Positions 7,423 through 15,775 of a DNA stretch of 64,000 nt are shown here, piece after piece (positions within the stretch are counted from its first letter, which is position 1; each line of letters opens with the position of its first letter). The notes under the pieces were generated by a model. That model saw only the letters and a program-made list of their open reading frames with translations. It was not told the origin of the DNA and searched no databases. Position numbers and translations under genes: made by a program. The stretch lies in assembly GCA_028291515.1 (NCBI GenBank), contig JAQGHU010000057.1:105870-169869 (forward strand). The letters are read 5' to 3'. The stretch is from Schlesneria sp. Its GTDB lineage: Bacteria; Planctomycetota; Planctomycetia; Planctomycetales; Planctomycetaceae.

Positions 7423-9888
7423 TCAAACATTGTCTCCTTCGGTCGATGTACTGCGCACGCTAGCAGCTTCTTTCGCTCCCCACTTCCAGCCACTGATACT
7501 TGGCAAATCATCACCGTGCTCGCTGATGTATTCTCTGTGCTCGATCAGTTTCTCATGAATGGCCTGCTTGAAATAGGCGGCGCGGGAACCTAACTGAGGT
7601 AAACGGTCAATCACGTCCTCGACAAGGTGGAATCGATCAAGGTCGTTGAGCACCACCATGTCGAAGGGGGTGGTCGTCGTACCTTCTTCTTTGTAACCAC
7701 GCACGTGCAGATTCTTGTGATTCGTCCGGCGGTACGTGAGGCGGTGAATCAACCAGGGATAACCGTGAAAAGCAAAAATGATCGGCTTGTCTTTTGTGAA
7801 CAGGGCATCGAAATCGGGGTCAGAAAGCCCATGGGGGTGTTCACTCTTGGGCTGCAGTTTCATCAGGTCCACAATATTGATTACTCGGATCTTCAGTTCC
7901 GGCAAATGCTTGTGGAGTAGTTCGACTGCGGCAAGGGTTTCCAGTGTCGGTACGTCACCGCAGCAGGCCATGACCACATCGGGTTCAGACCCCTCGTCGT
8001 TCGAAGCCCATTTCCAAATGCCAAGCCCTTCGGTGCAGTGTTTGATCGCCTGTTCCATGGTCAGCCATTGTGGTGCGGGCTGCTTACCCGCGACGACGAC
8101 GTTGACGTAGTTCCGACTGCGCAAACAATGATCGGTCACCGACAAGAGACAATTTGCGTCCGGCGGCAGGTAGACACGGACTACCTCTGCTTTCTTGTTG
8201 ACGACGTGATCGATAAACCCAGGATCCTGATGGCTGAGACCGTTATGATCCTGCCGCCAGACATGTGAACTAAGGAAGTAGTTGAGCGACGCGATCGGTC
8301 GACGCCACGGAATGTGATTGCACGTTTTCAGCCATTTTGCATGCTGATTAAACATCGAATCGATGATGTGAATGAATGCTTCGTAGCATGAGAAGAAGCC
8401 ATGGCGACCTGTCAGCAGGTAGGCCTCAAGCCAGCCTTGGCATTGGTGCTCGCTCAGAACTTCCATTACGCGGCCGTCTGGACTGAGCTTGTCGTCCTCC
8501 GGATAGATTTCCGCCATGTAGCAACGATCTGTCACGTCCAGCACATCTTGCCAACGATTCGAATTATTCTCGTCCGGACTGAACAGTCTGAAATTCTTGC
8601 TGTCCAGGTTTGCCTTCATGATGTCGCGCAGGAACTTTCCCATTTCTCGCGCGGACTCCGCACTTGTCGCTCCAGGACTCGGAACGGCAACCGCATAGTC
8701 GCGGAAGTCGGGCATCTTCAGATCCCGCATAAGCAGGCCGCCATTCGTGTGCGGATTGTCGCTCATCCGGCGGTTGCCGGTCGGGGCAAGCTCCGCGAGA
8801 TCGGGCTTCAGTCGTCCTTTCGAATCGAAAAGTTCTTCGGGTCGATAACTCTTCATCCATTGTTCAAGGATTCGGATGTGCTCTGGCTTGTCCATGTCGC
8901 CCATCGGTACCTGGTGACTTCGCCAGTAACCCTCGCACTTTTTGCCATCGATTTCCGGCGGACAGGTCCAGCCCTTTGGTGTGCGGAAAATGATCATCGG
9001 CCAAGCCGGACGTTTGATGATAGCGCCTTCAGCTCGTGAATCGGCCCAGATTCGCTTGATTTCCGCCACTGCCTGATCGAGCACGCCGGCCAATTGCTGG
9101 TGGACTTCGCCCGGGTCGGACCCTTCGACGAAATAGGGTTTGTATCCCATCCCTTCAAAGAATTTTTGCAACTCAGCCTTCGGAATACGGGCCAGAAAAC
9201 AAGGGTTCGCAATCTTGTACCCGTTTAGATGCAGAATCGGCAGCACGCATCCGTCGCGAGCGGGATTCAGGAACTTATTGCCATGCCAACCGGTCGCCAG
9301 CGGACCTGTTTCTGCTTCACCATCGCCAACGACGCAGGCGACGATCAGGTCGGGATTGTCGAACGCAGCGCCGTAGGCATGACTCAAGGCGTAGCCAAGT
9401 TCGCCGCCTTCGTGAATTGAGCCAGGTGTCTCTGGGGCCACATGGCTGGGAATGCCGCCCGGAAAGCTGAACTGTTTGAAGAGCTTCTGCATGCCTTCAG
9501 CGTCCTGGCCGATATTTGGGTACACCTCGCTATAGGTGCCTTCAAGATATGCGTGCGCGACCAGGGACGGACCGCCGTGCCCCGGTCCGATGATGTAGAT
9601 CAGATTCAGATCATCTTTCTTGATCACCCGATTCAGGTGGACACAAAGCATGTTCAATCCTGGGGACGTCCCCCAATGGCCGAGTAATCGCGGCTTGATG
9701 TGCTCCCGTTTGAGAGGTTCATGAAGGAGCGGATTGTCGAGAAGATAGATCTGTCCGACTGAAAGGTAATTCGACGCCCGCCAGTAAGCATCCATTCGAT
9801 TGAGTTCATCGCCGGAGAGTGGGCCGATCCCGGTGGCGCTGAGATCACTGTTGATGTTCTTTCTAGCCTTAGCGGTCGAACCAGACAT
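7423..9888 (-). CDS. xfp: Xylulose-5-phosphate / fructose-6-phosphate phosphoketolase
   Basis: 821 aa when started at the ATG at 9888, which has GAGGAACGACAC in front; an in-frame ATG at 9939 would add 17 residues without such a site. This thiamine-diphosphate enzyme cleaves xylulose-5-P or fructose-6-P with phosphate into acetyl phosphate plus glyceraldehyde-3-P or erythrose-4-P. Family marks visible are [10 protein letters not shown] near residue 70, GPGHGGPS near 105, the [19 protein letters not shown] cofactor segment near 190, and the [19 protein letters not shown] region in the second half. It is the first gene of the xfp-phosphatase-ackA group, which forms an acetate-producing bypass of glycolysis. 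Confidence 0.95.
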   Translation of the reverse strand: MSGSTAKARKNINSDLSATGIGPLSGDELNRMDAYWRASNYLSVGQIYLLDNPLLHEPLKREHIKPRLLGHWGTSPGLNMLCVHLNRVIKKDDLNLIYIIGPGHGGPSLVAHAYLEGTYSEVYPNIGQDAEGMQKLFKQFSFPGGIPSHVAPETPGSIHEGGELGYALSHAYGAAFDNPDLIVACVVGDGEAETGPLATGWHGNKFLNPARDGCVLPILHLNGYKIANPCFLARIPKAELQKFFEGMGYKPYFVEGSDPGEVHQQLAGVLDQAVAEIKRIWADSRAEGAIIKRPAWPMIIFRTPKGWTCPPEIDGKKCEGYWRSHQVPMGDMDKPEHIRILEQWMKSYRPEELFDSKGRLKPDLAELAPTGNRRMSDNPHTNGGLLMRDLKMPDFRDYAVAVPSPGATSAESAREMGKFLRDIMKANLDSKNFRLFSPDENNSNRWQDVLDVTDRCYMAEIYPEDDKLSPDGRVMEVLSEHQCQGWLEAYLLTGRHGFFSCYEAFIHIIDSMFNQHAKWLKTCNHIPWRRPIASLNYFLSSHVWRQDHNGLSHQDPGFIDHVVNKKAEVVRVYLPPDANCLLSVTDHCLRSRNYVNVVVAGKQPAPQWLTMEQAIKHCTEGLGIWKWASNDEGSEPDVVMACCGDVPTLETLAAVELLHKHLPELKIRVINIVDLMKLQPKSEHPHGLSDPDFDALFTKDKPIIFAFHGYPWLIHRLTYRRTNHKNLHVRGYKEEGTTTTPFDMVVLNDLDRFHLVEDVIDRLPQLGSRAAYFKQAIHEKLIEHREYISEHGDDLPSISGWKWGAKEAASVRSTSTEGDNV

Positions 9889-10269
9889 GTGTCGTTCCTC
9901 AAACAGTGGGAAACTATCGATTTTCGAAGATAAGTTCATTGTGGCGGGACGAATGTCGCCACATTTCGAATTGAGCTGGCGCGAACTGCCGGCAATACGC
10001 CAACTGCCGACTATTGAGATAGACCTGATTTGCTAACGCGAACGGAGAGCAAGAACTTGAAAGGTGATCGCACGACTACGCAGTCTTGATACTGTTTACG
10101 GAACTGAGGTGTACCGAAGACAACCTTGAATAGCCAAAGAACGATTTGTCTCCTTGACGAGGTTGAAACTCGCTGATTTTTGATATCGCGCGGAGCGATA
10201 GGCTTGGCCTCTTCCAATCTAGTGATGTTTCCACATTCGATGCATGATCATCAATGTTCAATATCGTTT
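9889..10269. other. Intergenic region, no gene seen
   Basis: 381 bases between the phosphoketolase start and the ABC permease stop, both on the minus strand. Short reading frames here (for example a 68-codon frame on the minus strand) lack a ribosome site and protein-like composition. The region must contain the promoter of xfp, but I cannot place it. Confidence 0.6.
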
Positions 10270-11394
10270 CTATTTCGTCACAGCGATTGATTTCCGGAAG
10301 AGTGCCATGCTGTAGATGAAAAAAACAAGTCCAATCCCTCCGACCATCAGAAATTGAAGCCACACTGCTCGAAGGCCGCCCCCGCGATAGATGATGACTT
10401 GTGAGAAGCTGACAAAGTGTCGAGACGGAAGGAAGAACGTGAGATACTGCAGCCAATTCGGCATGCTTTCGACCGGAGTCGATCCGCCGGAAAGGAGTTG
10501 CAGCGAAACGACGACTAGGATAATCAACAGGGCGAACTGAGCCATCGACCGGGAAATCGTTCCTAGAAATATTCCCAGCGCTGTCGCGAAGAACAGATAG
10601 AGCAGAACTCCACTGAACCACAGCACGTGCGACCCGGCGAAAGGGACTTTCAGCGCCATCTGTACCACCAGAAAGAGCGATGCCGCCGTGGCGATGAGAA
10701 TCACTAGGCCGTTTGCCCAGACCTTGGCGACGGCGATTTCAAAGGCAGTGAGCGGCATCACCAGCAAGTGCTCCAGTGTCCCATGTTCACGTTCCCGGAT
10801 GACCGCCGCTCCCGTCAGTACGATTGTCAGTAGGGTGATCTGGTTGATAATGGCCACCACACTCTTGTACCACGAAGAATCTGCGTTCGGATTGAACAGT
10901 TTACGAACGACGAGCTTGATGGGCGGCCTTGTCTTCGCATCCGTGCGTCTTAGAAAGTTTTCAACACGATCATTGGTGATACTCTTCACATAGTTGGCAC
11001 CAATGCTGGCCTGCTGCATGGCGGTGGCATCGATATTCAACTGGATATCAGGGTTGCGCCCGGCCCGAAGATCGGACTCGAACCGGGGTGGAATCGTGAC
11101 GACGAACATGAAGAGCCCATTGTCCATCGAATCTTGGATTTGGCTGGCGGCGATCGTGTGCGGTATCTGAAAACGCGGTGGATAAAACGCGTTAATCAAT
11201 TCCTTTGACAGCGCGGAATGATCCTCGTCCACGAACGCAATGGAAGCATTGTTGACCTCGCTCGAAGTGCCGGTCGCCTGAACATAGATTGCCAGAGAGA
11301 ACGCATAGCCAACGAACAGGACCATAACCACGTCGCTCAGAAGGCTACGCAATTCCTTAAGCCCGAGCCACCAGATATTCAGGAGCGACGTCAC
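10270..11394 (-). CDS. ABC-2 type transporter permease (YhhJ-like)
   Basis: 374 aa from a GTG at 11394. The open frame runs 113 codons further upstream, but that part only overlaps the preceding gene in another frame; CAGGAGAAG lies just before the GTG and two bases separate it from the upstream stop codon. The protein has one membrane segment at the N-terminus, a large outside domain (about residues 45-170), and five membrane segments in the C-terminal half, the layout of ABC-2 permeases such as YhhJ or YbhR. The segment IREREHGTLEHLLVMPL is characteristic. It would form the membrane channel together with the permease domain of the upstream fused ATPase. Confidence 0.9.
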   Translation of the reverse strand: MTSLLNIWWLGLKELRSLLSDVVMVLFVGYAFSLAIYVQATGTSSEVNNASIAFVDEDHSALSKELINAFYPPRFQIPHTIAASQIQDSMDNGLFMFVVTIPPRFESDLRAGRNPDIQLNIDATAMQQASIGANYVKSITNDRVENFLRRTDAKTRPPIKLVVRKLFNPNADSSWYKSVVAIINQITLLTIVLTGAAVIREREHGTLEHLLVMPLTAFEIAVAKVWANGLVILIATAASLFLVVQMALKVPFAGSHVLWFSGVLLYLFFATALGIFLGTISRSMAQFALLIILVVVSLQLLSGGSTPVESMPNWLQYLTFFLPSRHFVSFSQVIIYRGGGLRAVWLQFLMVGGIGLVFFIYSMALFRKSIAVTK

Positions 11395-11396
11395 GG

Positions 11397-14195
11397 CTAC
11401 TTCTCCTGTTTTTTCAACCCGAAGATGCTCAACGCCCAAAGGACCGGAATGCAGCAGCCCAGGAAAATGACGTCTTGCACCATCAGACCTGCTCCCAGCC
11501 CCTTCGTAAAAGCACCAACACTTGCATGCATGTAGTAGGTTGTGGGCCAAATCATCCCAACGATGCGAGCGTTGCCTTCCAGCGTCGAGACAGGCTGCAG
11601 CAAGCCGGAAAATTGGATAGTTGGAACAATCGTGACAATCGCAGTGATGAAGACGGCCGCGACTTGGCTGCTCGTAAAGGTCGAAATCAGCATGCCGATT
11701 CCAGTCGTGGCCGTCACATACAGCAGCGTACACAGCGTCAACATCATGAAACTGCCCTTGATCGGGACACCGAACAGAAATACAGCCATGGCCGCCAAAA
11801 TGAAGAAATTGATCATACTGATCCCGATATAGGGAAGCTGTTTCCCCAGCAGGTATTCCATCCTGCCTGTTGGCGTTACATAAAAATTGATGATGGAGCC
11901 CAATTCCTTTTCTCGCACGATGCTGACGGCCATCAGAATTGCCGGTATCAGGATCAGCAGCAGGGCCGGGACGCTCGGCACGATTGAGTAGATGCTTTGA
12001 AACGTCGGGTTATACATGTAGCGATCTTGGAACACGGCCGTGTATCTCTTAGGGCCTATTTGCAATCCGTTGGCGGGATCCTTCAACATCCTGTTGTGGA
12101 CCCCTTCTGCATACTGGCCAACCGTTTCGCCGCGGAATGTGTTGGCACCATCCACCTGCGCCAGAACCTCGGGTCCGGCTCCCTTGCGGAAATTTCTGCC
12201 AAAATTCGGCGGGATCTCAAGAACCATCGAGATATCGTCGGCCTGCAGTCGCCTCAGGCCTTCATCGGCGGAACGGACTGGAGCGGTCGTGGTAAAGTAT
12301 CGCTTCGAACCGGCGAACTCTTCGAGATAGGTCCGGCTTTCGAGGGACTGATCCAGATCAAACGCGGCATAGCGAATGTGTTCGACGTCGGTGGTAATTC
12401 CAAAACCGAAGACAAGCATCATCAAGGCCGAACCGACGAAGGCGAAGGCCAGGCGCACAGGATCTCGCATGATCTGTACGGTCTCATTGCGTGTGTAAGC
12501 AAGAATCCGACTCAGGCGCAATTGAAGCCCCGATGGTGTCGAATGCGGTGACGGGGAAACCGTGGTTGCCGCCGCAGAAATATTGGAAGGTGATTTCTCC
12601 TTCGTTTGGTCTTTTTTCAAGGCTGCTTCGGCAATGGCATCTTCCATGTAGCCGATGAAGGCGTCCTCGAGATTGGTGGCACCGCGCGCTTCAATCAGCT
12701 TCTGCGGATCATCACAGGCCAGGACCCTACCTGCGTGCATCAGCGAAATGCGATCACAACGCATTCCCTCGCCCATGAAATGCGTCGTGACAAAGATCGT
12801 CACCCCTTGCTTCCGTGAAAGATCGACCAACAGTTCCCAGAAACTGTCCCGCGCTACCGGATCGACCCCGGATGTCGGCTCATCGAGAATCAGAATCTCG
12901 GGTTCGTGCAGAACGGCGACGGCCAGTGAAAGCCGTTGACGTAATCCCATTGGCAGATCGGCAGCCAAGGCATCTAGATGAGTACCCAGACCAAATTTGT
13001 CGACTAACTCTTGGATGCGAGCTTTCGCTTTTTCAGGCGGTATGTGATAGAGGCGGGCGTCCAGAACGAGGTTTTGTCTTACGGTGAGTTCGCCATAGAG
13101 GGAGAAGGCCTGTGTCATGTAGCCGAGTCTCTTGCGGACTTCAATACTTCCCGCTTCGACCGACTGTCCAAATAGAGTCGCAGTCCCTTCCGTTGGAGGC
13201 AGTAGCCCCGTCAACATTTTCATGGTCGTCGATTTGCCGCAGCCATTGGATCCAAGAAATCCAAAGATCTCGCCGCGCTCGATCGACAACGTGACCTGGT
13301 CAACCGCAGTGAAGCTACCGAAACGGCGGGTGAGCCCTTTAGCATCGATCGCGATTTCCGATTTCCCCGCTGGTCGCGGTGGAATGATCAATTCGGTATG
13401 CCCCATCCGCTTCTCTTCCGGCAGCAGGGCAATGAAACATTTCTCCAGATCGCTCGTCCCTGTCCGTTCCATCAGCTCAGCCGGAGTTCCCGTCGCCAGA
13501 ACGCGGCCAGCATCCATGGCCACAATCCAGTCCCATTTTTGGGCTTCATCCATGTAGGCGGTTGAGATGACCACGCTCATGCTCGGGCGACCGGCACGGA
13601 TATCGTCGATCAGCGTCCAAAACTGCTGACGTGACAGCGGGTCAACGCCAGTTGTTGGCTCGTCAAGAATCAAGAGATCAGGTTCGTGGACGAGCGCACC
13701 GCAAAGTCCTACCTTTTGCTTCATACCGCCCGATAGTTTGCCTGCCGGTCGATCGGCGAACGGCCCCAGACCCGTGGCTTCAAGGAGTTCCCTCACTTTT
13801 GTGGGACGCTCTGCCGGAGAGAGTCCAAAGAGCTGGGCCATGAAATAAACGTTGTCGTAGACGCTGAGTTCCAAGTAGAGGTTCTTGCCCAGACCCTGTG
13901 GCATATAGGCAATCTGAGGGCAGACAACTCGCCGATGTCGGACGTCGCCGATATCCCCGCCCAGGACATTGACTCGACCCAACTGCATCTTTTTTGACCC
14001 GGCAATCAGGGCCATGAGTGTTGACTTGCCAACGCCGTCTGGTCCGACGATGCCAACCATCAAGCCACTAGGAATGTCGAGGGAAATTCCGTCCAATGCT
14101 CGAGTCGCGCCATAGTGGTGAGTGACACCTTGAATGGAAACGACCGGCTTGCGAGTGATCGCAACGGCCGATGTCTGAGATGCGAGAGTCGACAT
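11397..14195 (-). CDS. Fused double-ATPase and permease ABC transporter (RbbA/YhiH-like)
   Basis: 932 aa with three parts. The first ATPase has Walker A GPDGVGKS (51-58), signature LSGGMKQKVGL and Walker B LLILDEPTTG. The second has Walker A GSNGCGKS near 316, a less usual signature region (LPMGLRQRLSL instead of LSGGQ) and Walker B ILILDEPTSG. From about residue 560 follows an ABC-2 permease with a large soluble loop and six membrane segments. This order is that of E. coli RbbA (YhiH), once described as a ribosome-associated ATPase but built as an exporter. The HlyD-type adaptor lies 25 bp upstream and a second permease two bases downstream, so the three should form one export machine. Substrate unknown. 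Confidence 0.92.
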   Translation of the reverse strand: MSTLASQTSAVAITRKPVVSIQGVTHHYGATRALDGISLDIPSGLMVGIVGPDGVGKSTLMALIAGSKKMQLGRVNVLGGDIGDVRHRRVVCPQIAYMPQGLGKNLYLELSVYDNVYFMAQLFGLSPAERPTKVRELLEATGLGPFADRPAGKLSGGMKQKVGLCGALVHEPDLLILDEPTTGVDPLSRQQFWTLIDDIRAGRPSMSVVISTAYMDEAQKWDWIVAMDAGRVLATGTPAELMERTGTSDLEKCFIALLPEEKRMGHTELIIPPRPAGKSEIAIDAKGLTRRFGSFTAVDQVTLSIERGEIFGFLGSNGCGKSTTMKMLTGLLPPTEGTATLFGQSVEAGSIEVRKRLGYMTQAFSLYGELTVRQNLVLDARLYHIPPEKAKARIQELVDKFGLGTHLDALAADLPMGLRQRLSLAVAVLHEPEILILDEPTSGVDPVARDSFWELLVDLSRKQGVTIFVTTHFMGEGMRCDRISLMHAGRVLACDDPQKLIEARGATNLEDAFIGYMEDAIAEAALKKDQTKEKSPSNISAAATTVSPSPHSTPSGLQLRLSRILAYTRNETVQIMRDPVRLAFAFVGSALMMLVFGFGITTDVEHIRYAAFDLDQSLESRTYLEEFAGSKRYFTTTAPVRSADEGLRRLQADDISMVLEIPPNFGRNFRKGAGPEVLAQVDGANTFRGETVGQYAEGVHNRMLKDPANGLQIGPKRYTAVFQDRYMYNPTFQSIYSIVPSVPALLLILIPAILMAVSIVREKELGSIINFYVTPTGRMEYLLGKQLPYIGISMINFFILAAMAVFLFGVPIKGSFMMLTLCTLLYVTATTGIGMLISTFTSSQVAAVFITAIVTIVPTIQFSGLLQPVSTLEGNARIVGMIWPTTYYMHASVGAFTKGLGAGLMVQDVIFLGCCIPVLWALSIFGLKKQEK

Positions 14196-14220
14196 GGCAT
14201 AGGTCCCCGACGCATCACAG

Positions 14221-15315
14221 TTAAGGAGTTACAGGTTGAGACTTCTCTTCCCCTGTACTGGTCGCCGTAGACGGAGGGTCGACCTCAGGCTCCTTCTTCA
14301 AAATCGCGGACACTTCTTCCGGCTTCTTGGGGGGGGCCACAAGATCCTGTAGCCAGTTCGGCCACACGGCATTGGGATCGACTTTGACATAGCTCACGCC
14401 GCGGACCCCCGTTTTAATCCGCTCAATGTAAGCCGTTACCAGTTCGTCGGGCACCCGAACCTTGATGCGGAACATCAACTTGTCGCGTTCGCTCCGTGTT
14501 TCCACTTGTTTGGGGGTGAACTGAGCTTCAGGCGAAACGAAACTAACGAATCCGGCGGCGGCTTTGCCCGGAATATGGTCCACTGTAACTCTTGCTTCAT
14601 CGCCAATCTTGAGACCCGATGCCTGATTCGCCGGAAGGAAGATCTCCATGTAGACGTCTTCCAAGTTCACCAGCGTTAGCGCTTTGCCACCGGCAGCCAA
14701 AACTTCGCCAGTTTCTGCCAATCGGTAGAGAACTCGTCCTCGAACCGGGGACGTCAGGATCGCGTCGTCAATCATGGTCTGGATCGTTGCCATGTTTCGT
14801 TCTGCGACTTCGACCTGTTGTTGAGCAGTTCGCAGACTGGCGTTTGCTTCCTCGAGCGACGCCTTCGTGACCTTGGCCGCCGCAGTCCGACGATCAAGGT
14901 CTTCCTGCGTATTGACCTTCTTGTCGAAAAGTTTGCGTGTGCGCTCCAGTTCGGTCTGGGCCAGTTCGGCCTCGCTCTCACGGCGGACGATCGTCGATTT
15001 GCTGGCGGCGGTCCGCTCTTCCGCTGCGGCAACCGAGGCCTTGGCTTCAGCGAGTTGAGACTCCAGAGTGGCGGTGTCCATCCGCACCAGCACATCTCCT
15101 GGCATCACAAGTTTTCCCTCGTCGACAAGGATCTCTTTAACTCGAAGAGCTTCCTTCGCCGCGATATCGACCAGCTTCGCCTCGATTCGGCCGTTACCGT
15201 AGGCAATTCCCTTCGGAACGGCGGATTGTGTTGACTGCCAGACTTGAAAGCCCACGAACCCGGCGACAGCGAGAACTGCCACCACGACGAATCGACCGAC
15301 GGATTTTTTCGACAT
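14221..15315 (-). CDS. HlyD-family periplasmic adaptor (YhiI-like)
   Basis: 364 aa from the ATG at 15315 (GAGGTGGGG 9-17 bases upstream); the frame extends 17 codons further to 15366. One membrane segment (residues 8-26), then a biotinyl-lipoyl-like half (LVDIAAKEALRVKEILVDEG), a long coiled-coil hairpin (about 85-200, rich in Ala, Glu and Lys), the second lipoyl half (ILTSPVRGRVLYRLAETGEV) and a beta-barrel domain, ending in a Pro-rich tail. Adaptors of this type bridge an inner-membrane transporter to an outer-membrane channel. First gene of the operon with the fused ABC protein and the permease; no outer-membrane channel gene is adjacent. Confidence 0.93.
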   Translation of the reverse strand: MSKKSVGRFVVVAVLAVAGFVGFQVWQSTQSAVPKGIAYGNGRIEAKLVDIAAKEALRVKEILVDEGKLVMPGDVLVRMDTATLESQLAEAKASVAAAEERTAASKSTIVRRESEAELAQTELERTRKLFDKKVNTQEDLDRRTAAAKVTKASLEEANASLRTAQQQVEVAERNMATIQTMIDDAILTSPVRGRVLYRLAETGEVLAAGGKALTLVNLEDVYMEIFLPANQASGLKIGDEARVTVDHIPGKAAAGFVSFVSPEAQFTPKQVETRSERDKLMFRIKVRVPDELVTAYIERIKTGVRGVSYVKVDPNAVWPNWLQDLVAPPKKPEEVSAILKKEPEVDPPSTATSTGEEKSQPVTP

Positions 15316-15526
15316 CGATCTGCACCCCACCTCAAAATGCGGAAATGACGGCGACCTTTCAAACACTCTATCGTTCTATCAGTTTGAGAAACAGCGACTA
15401 GTTTCCCCACAAGTACGAGGGCCAAAATTGCACGTTGAGCTGCACGACCTGCAGAGAAAACCGAGGCGAGAGCGACGATGATTGAAGAAGGAGAAGGTGA
15501 GAATCGCCCCCCCAGCTGAAAATGCG

Positions 15527-15551
15527 AAACGCCCTGTAAAACAGGGCGTTT
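15527..15551 (-). terminator. Hairpin at the left flank of the tRNA-Ser element
   Basis: Perfect arms AAACGCCCTG / CAGGGCGTTT with a five-base loop. It lies 25 bases outside the left copy of the tRNA 3' end. Before the element inserted, the minus-strand tRNA-Ser transcript would have run straight into this hairpin, so it is probably the original tRNA terminator, now cut off from its gene. The stem is followed by TTTCGCATTTT on the minus strand. Confidence 0.65.
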
Positions 15552-15576
15552 GCGTACCGTTGATGACGGCTGATCA

Positions 15577-15601
15577 GCGGAGAGGCAGGGATTCGAACCC
15601 T
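15577..15601 (-). repeat. Left attachment site (partial copy of the tRNA-Ser 3' end)
   Basis: 25 bases identical to 29820-29844; on the minus strand it holds the T-arm 3' half, acceptor 3' strand and discriminator base of tRNA-Ser. The sequence beyond it (15602 onward) does not continue as tRNA-Ser. Instead, read on the minus strand, it offers a CGGCT / AGCCG stem with an eight-base loop directly next to the T-arm, a tRNA-like fold that is not a working tRNA. Confidence 0.85.
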
Positions 15602-15722
15602 CGGCTGATCATAAAGCCGCTCCGTCTGGTGTGTTGCAGCGCAAAGGCGGCTTGCACCAGAGTGTTACGACTAGAGTTCAATGGGCAGCAATAAGCAGGA
15701 TTCTCTCCTGTTGTCATCAACA

Positions 15723-15739
15723 TTGTCTCACTGAGACAA
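15723..15739. repeat. TTGTCTCA dyad near the left end of the element
   Basis: Palindrome TTGTCTCA-C-TGAGACAA with perfect eight-base arms, 120 bases inside the left repeat and just before the serine recombinase gene. The same half-sites form a wider dyad at 29723-29757 near the right end. A shared recombinase, excisionase or regulator binding site is the simplest reading. Confidence 0.6.
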
Positions 15740-15753
15740 ATGCTTTCAAGCGG

Positions 15754-15771
15754 CACCTCCCTTAGGAGGTG
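15754..15771 (+). promoter_or_regulatory. Hairpin that contains the ribosome site of the serine recombinase
   Basis: CACCTCC-CTTA-GGAGGTG forms a seven-base-pair stem with a tetraloop, and its right arm is the complete Shine-Dalgarno sequence for the ATG at 15776. In the RNA this stem would hide the ribosome site, so translation of the recombinase may be low unless the stem is opened. Confidence 0.55.
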
Positions 15772-15775
15772 TCCT

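Noticed and set aside
11395..11733. 113-codon N-terminal extension of the ABC-2 permease
   Set aside because: It overlaps the fused ABC gene in another frame and is rich in His and Cys; the GTG at 11394 has a proper ribosome site.
15482..15694. 70-codon plus-strand frame containing RGRDSNPR
   Set aside because: This wording is the well-known false translation of the antisense strand of a tRNA T-arm; it falls on the left tRNA-Ser repeat.
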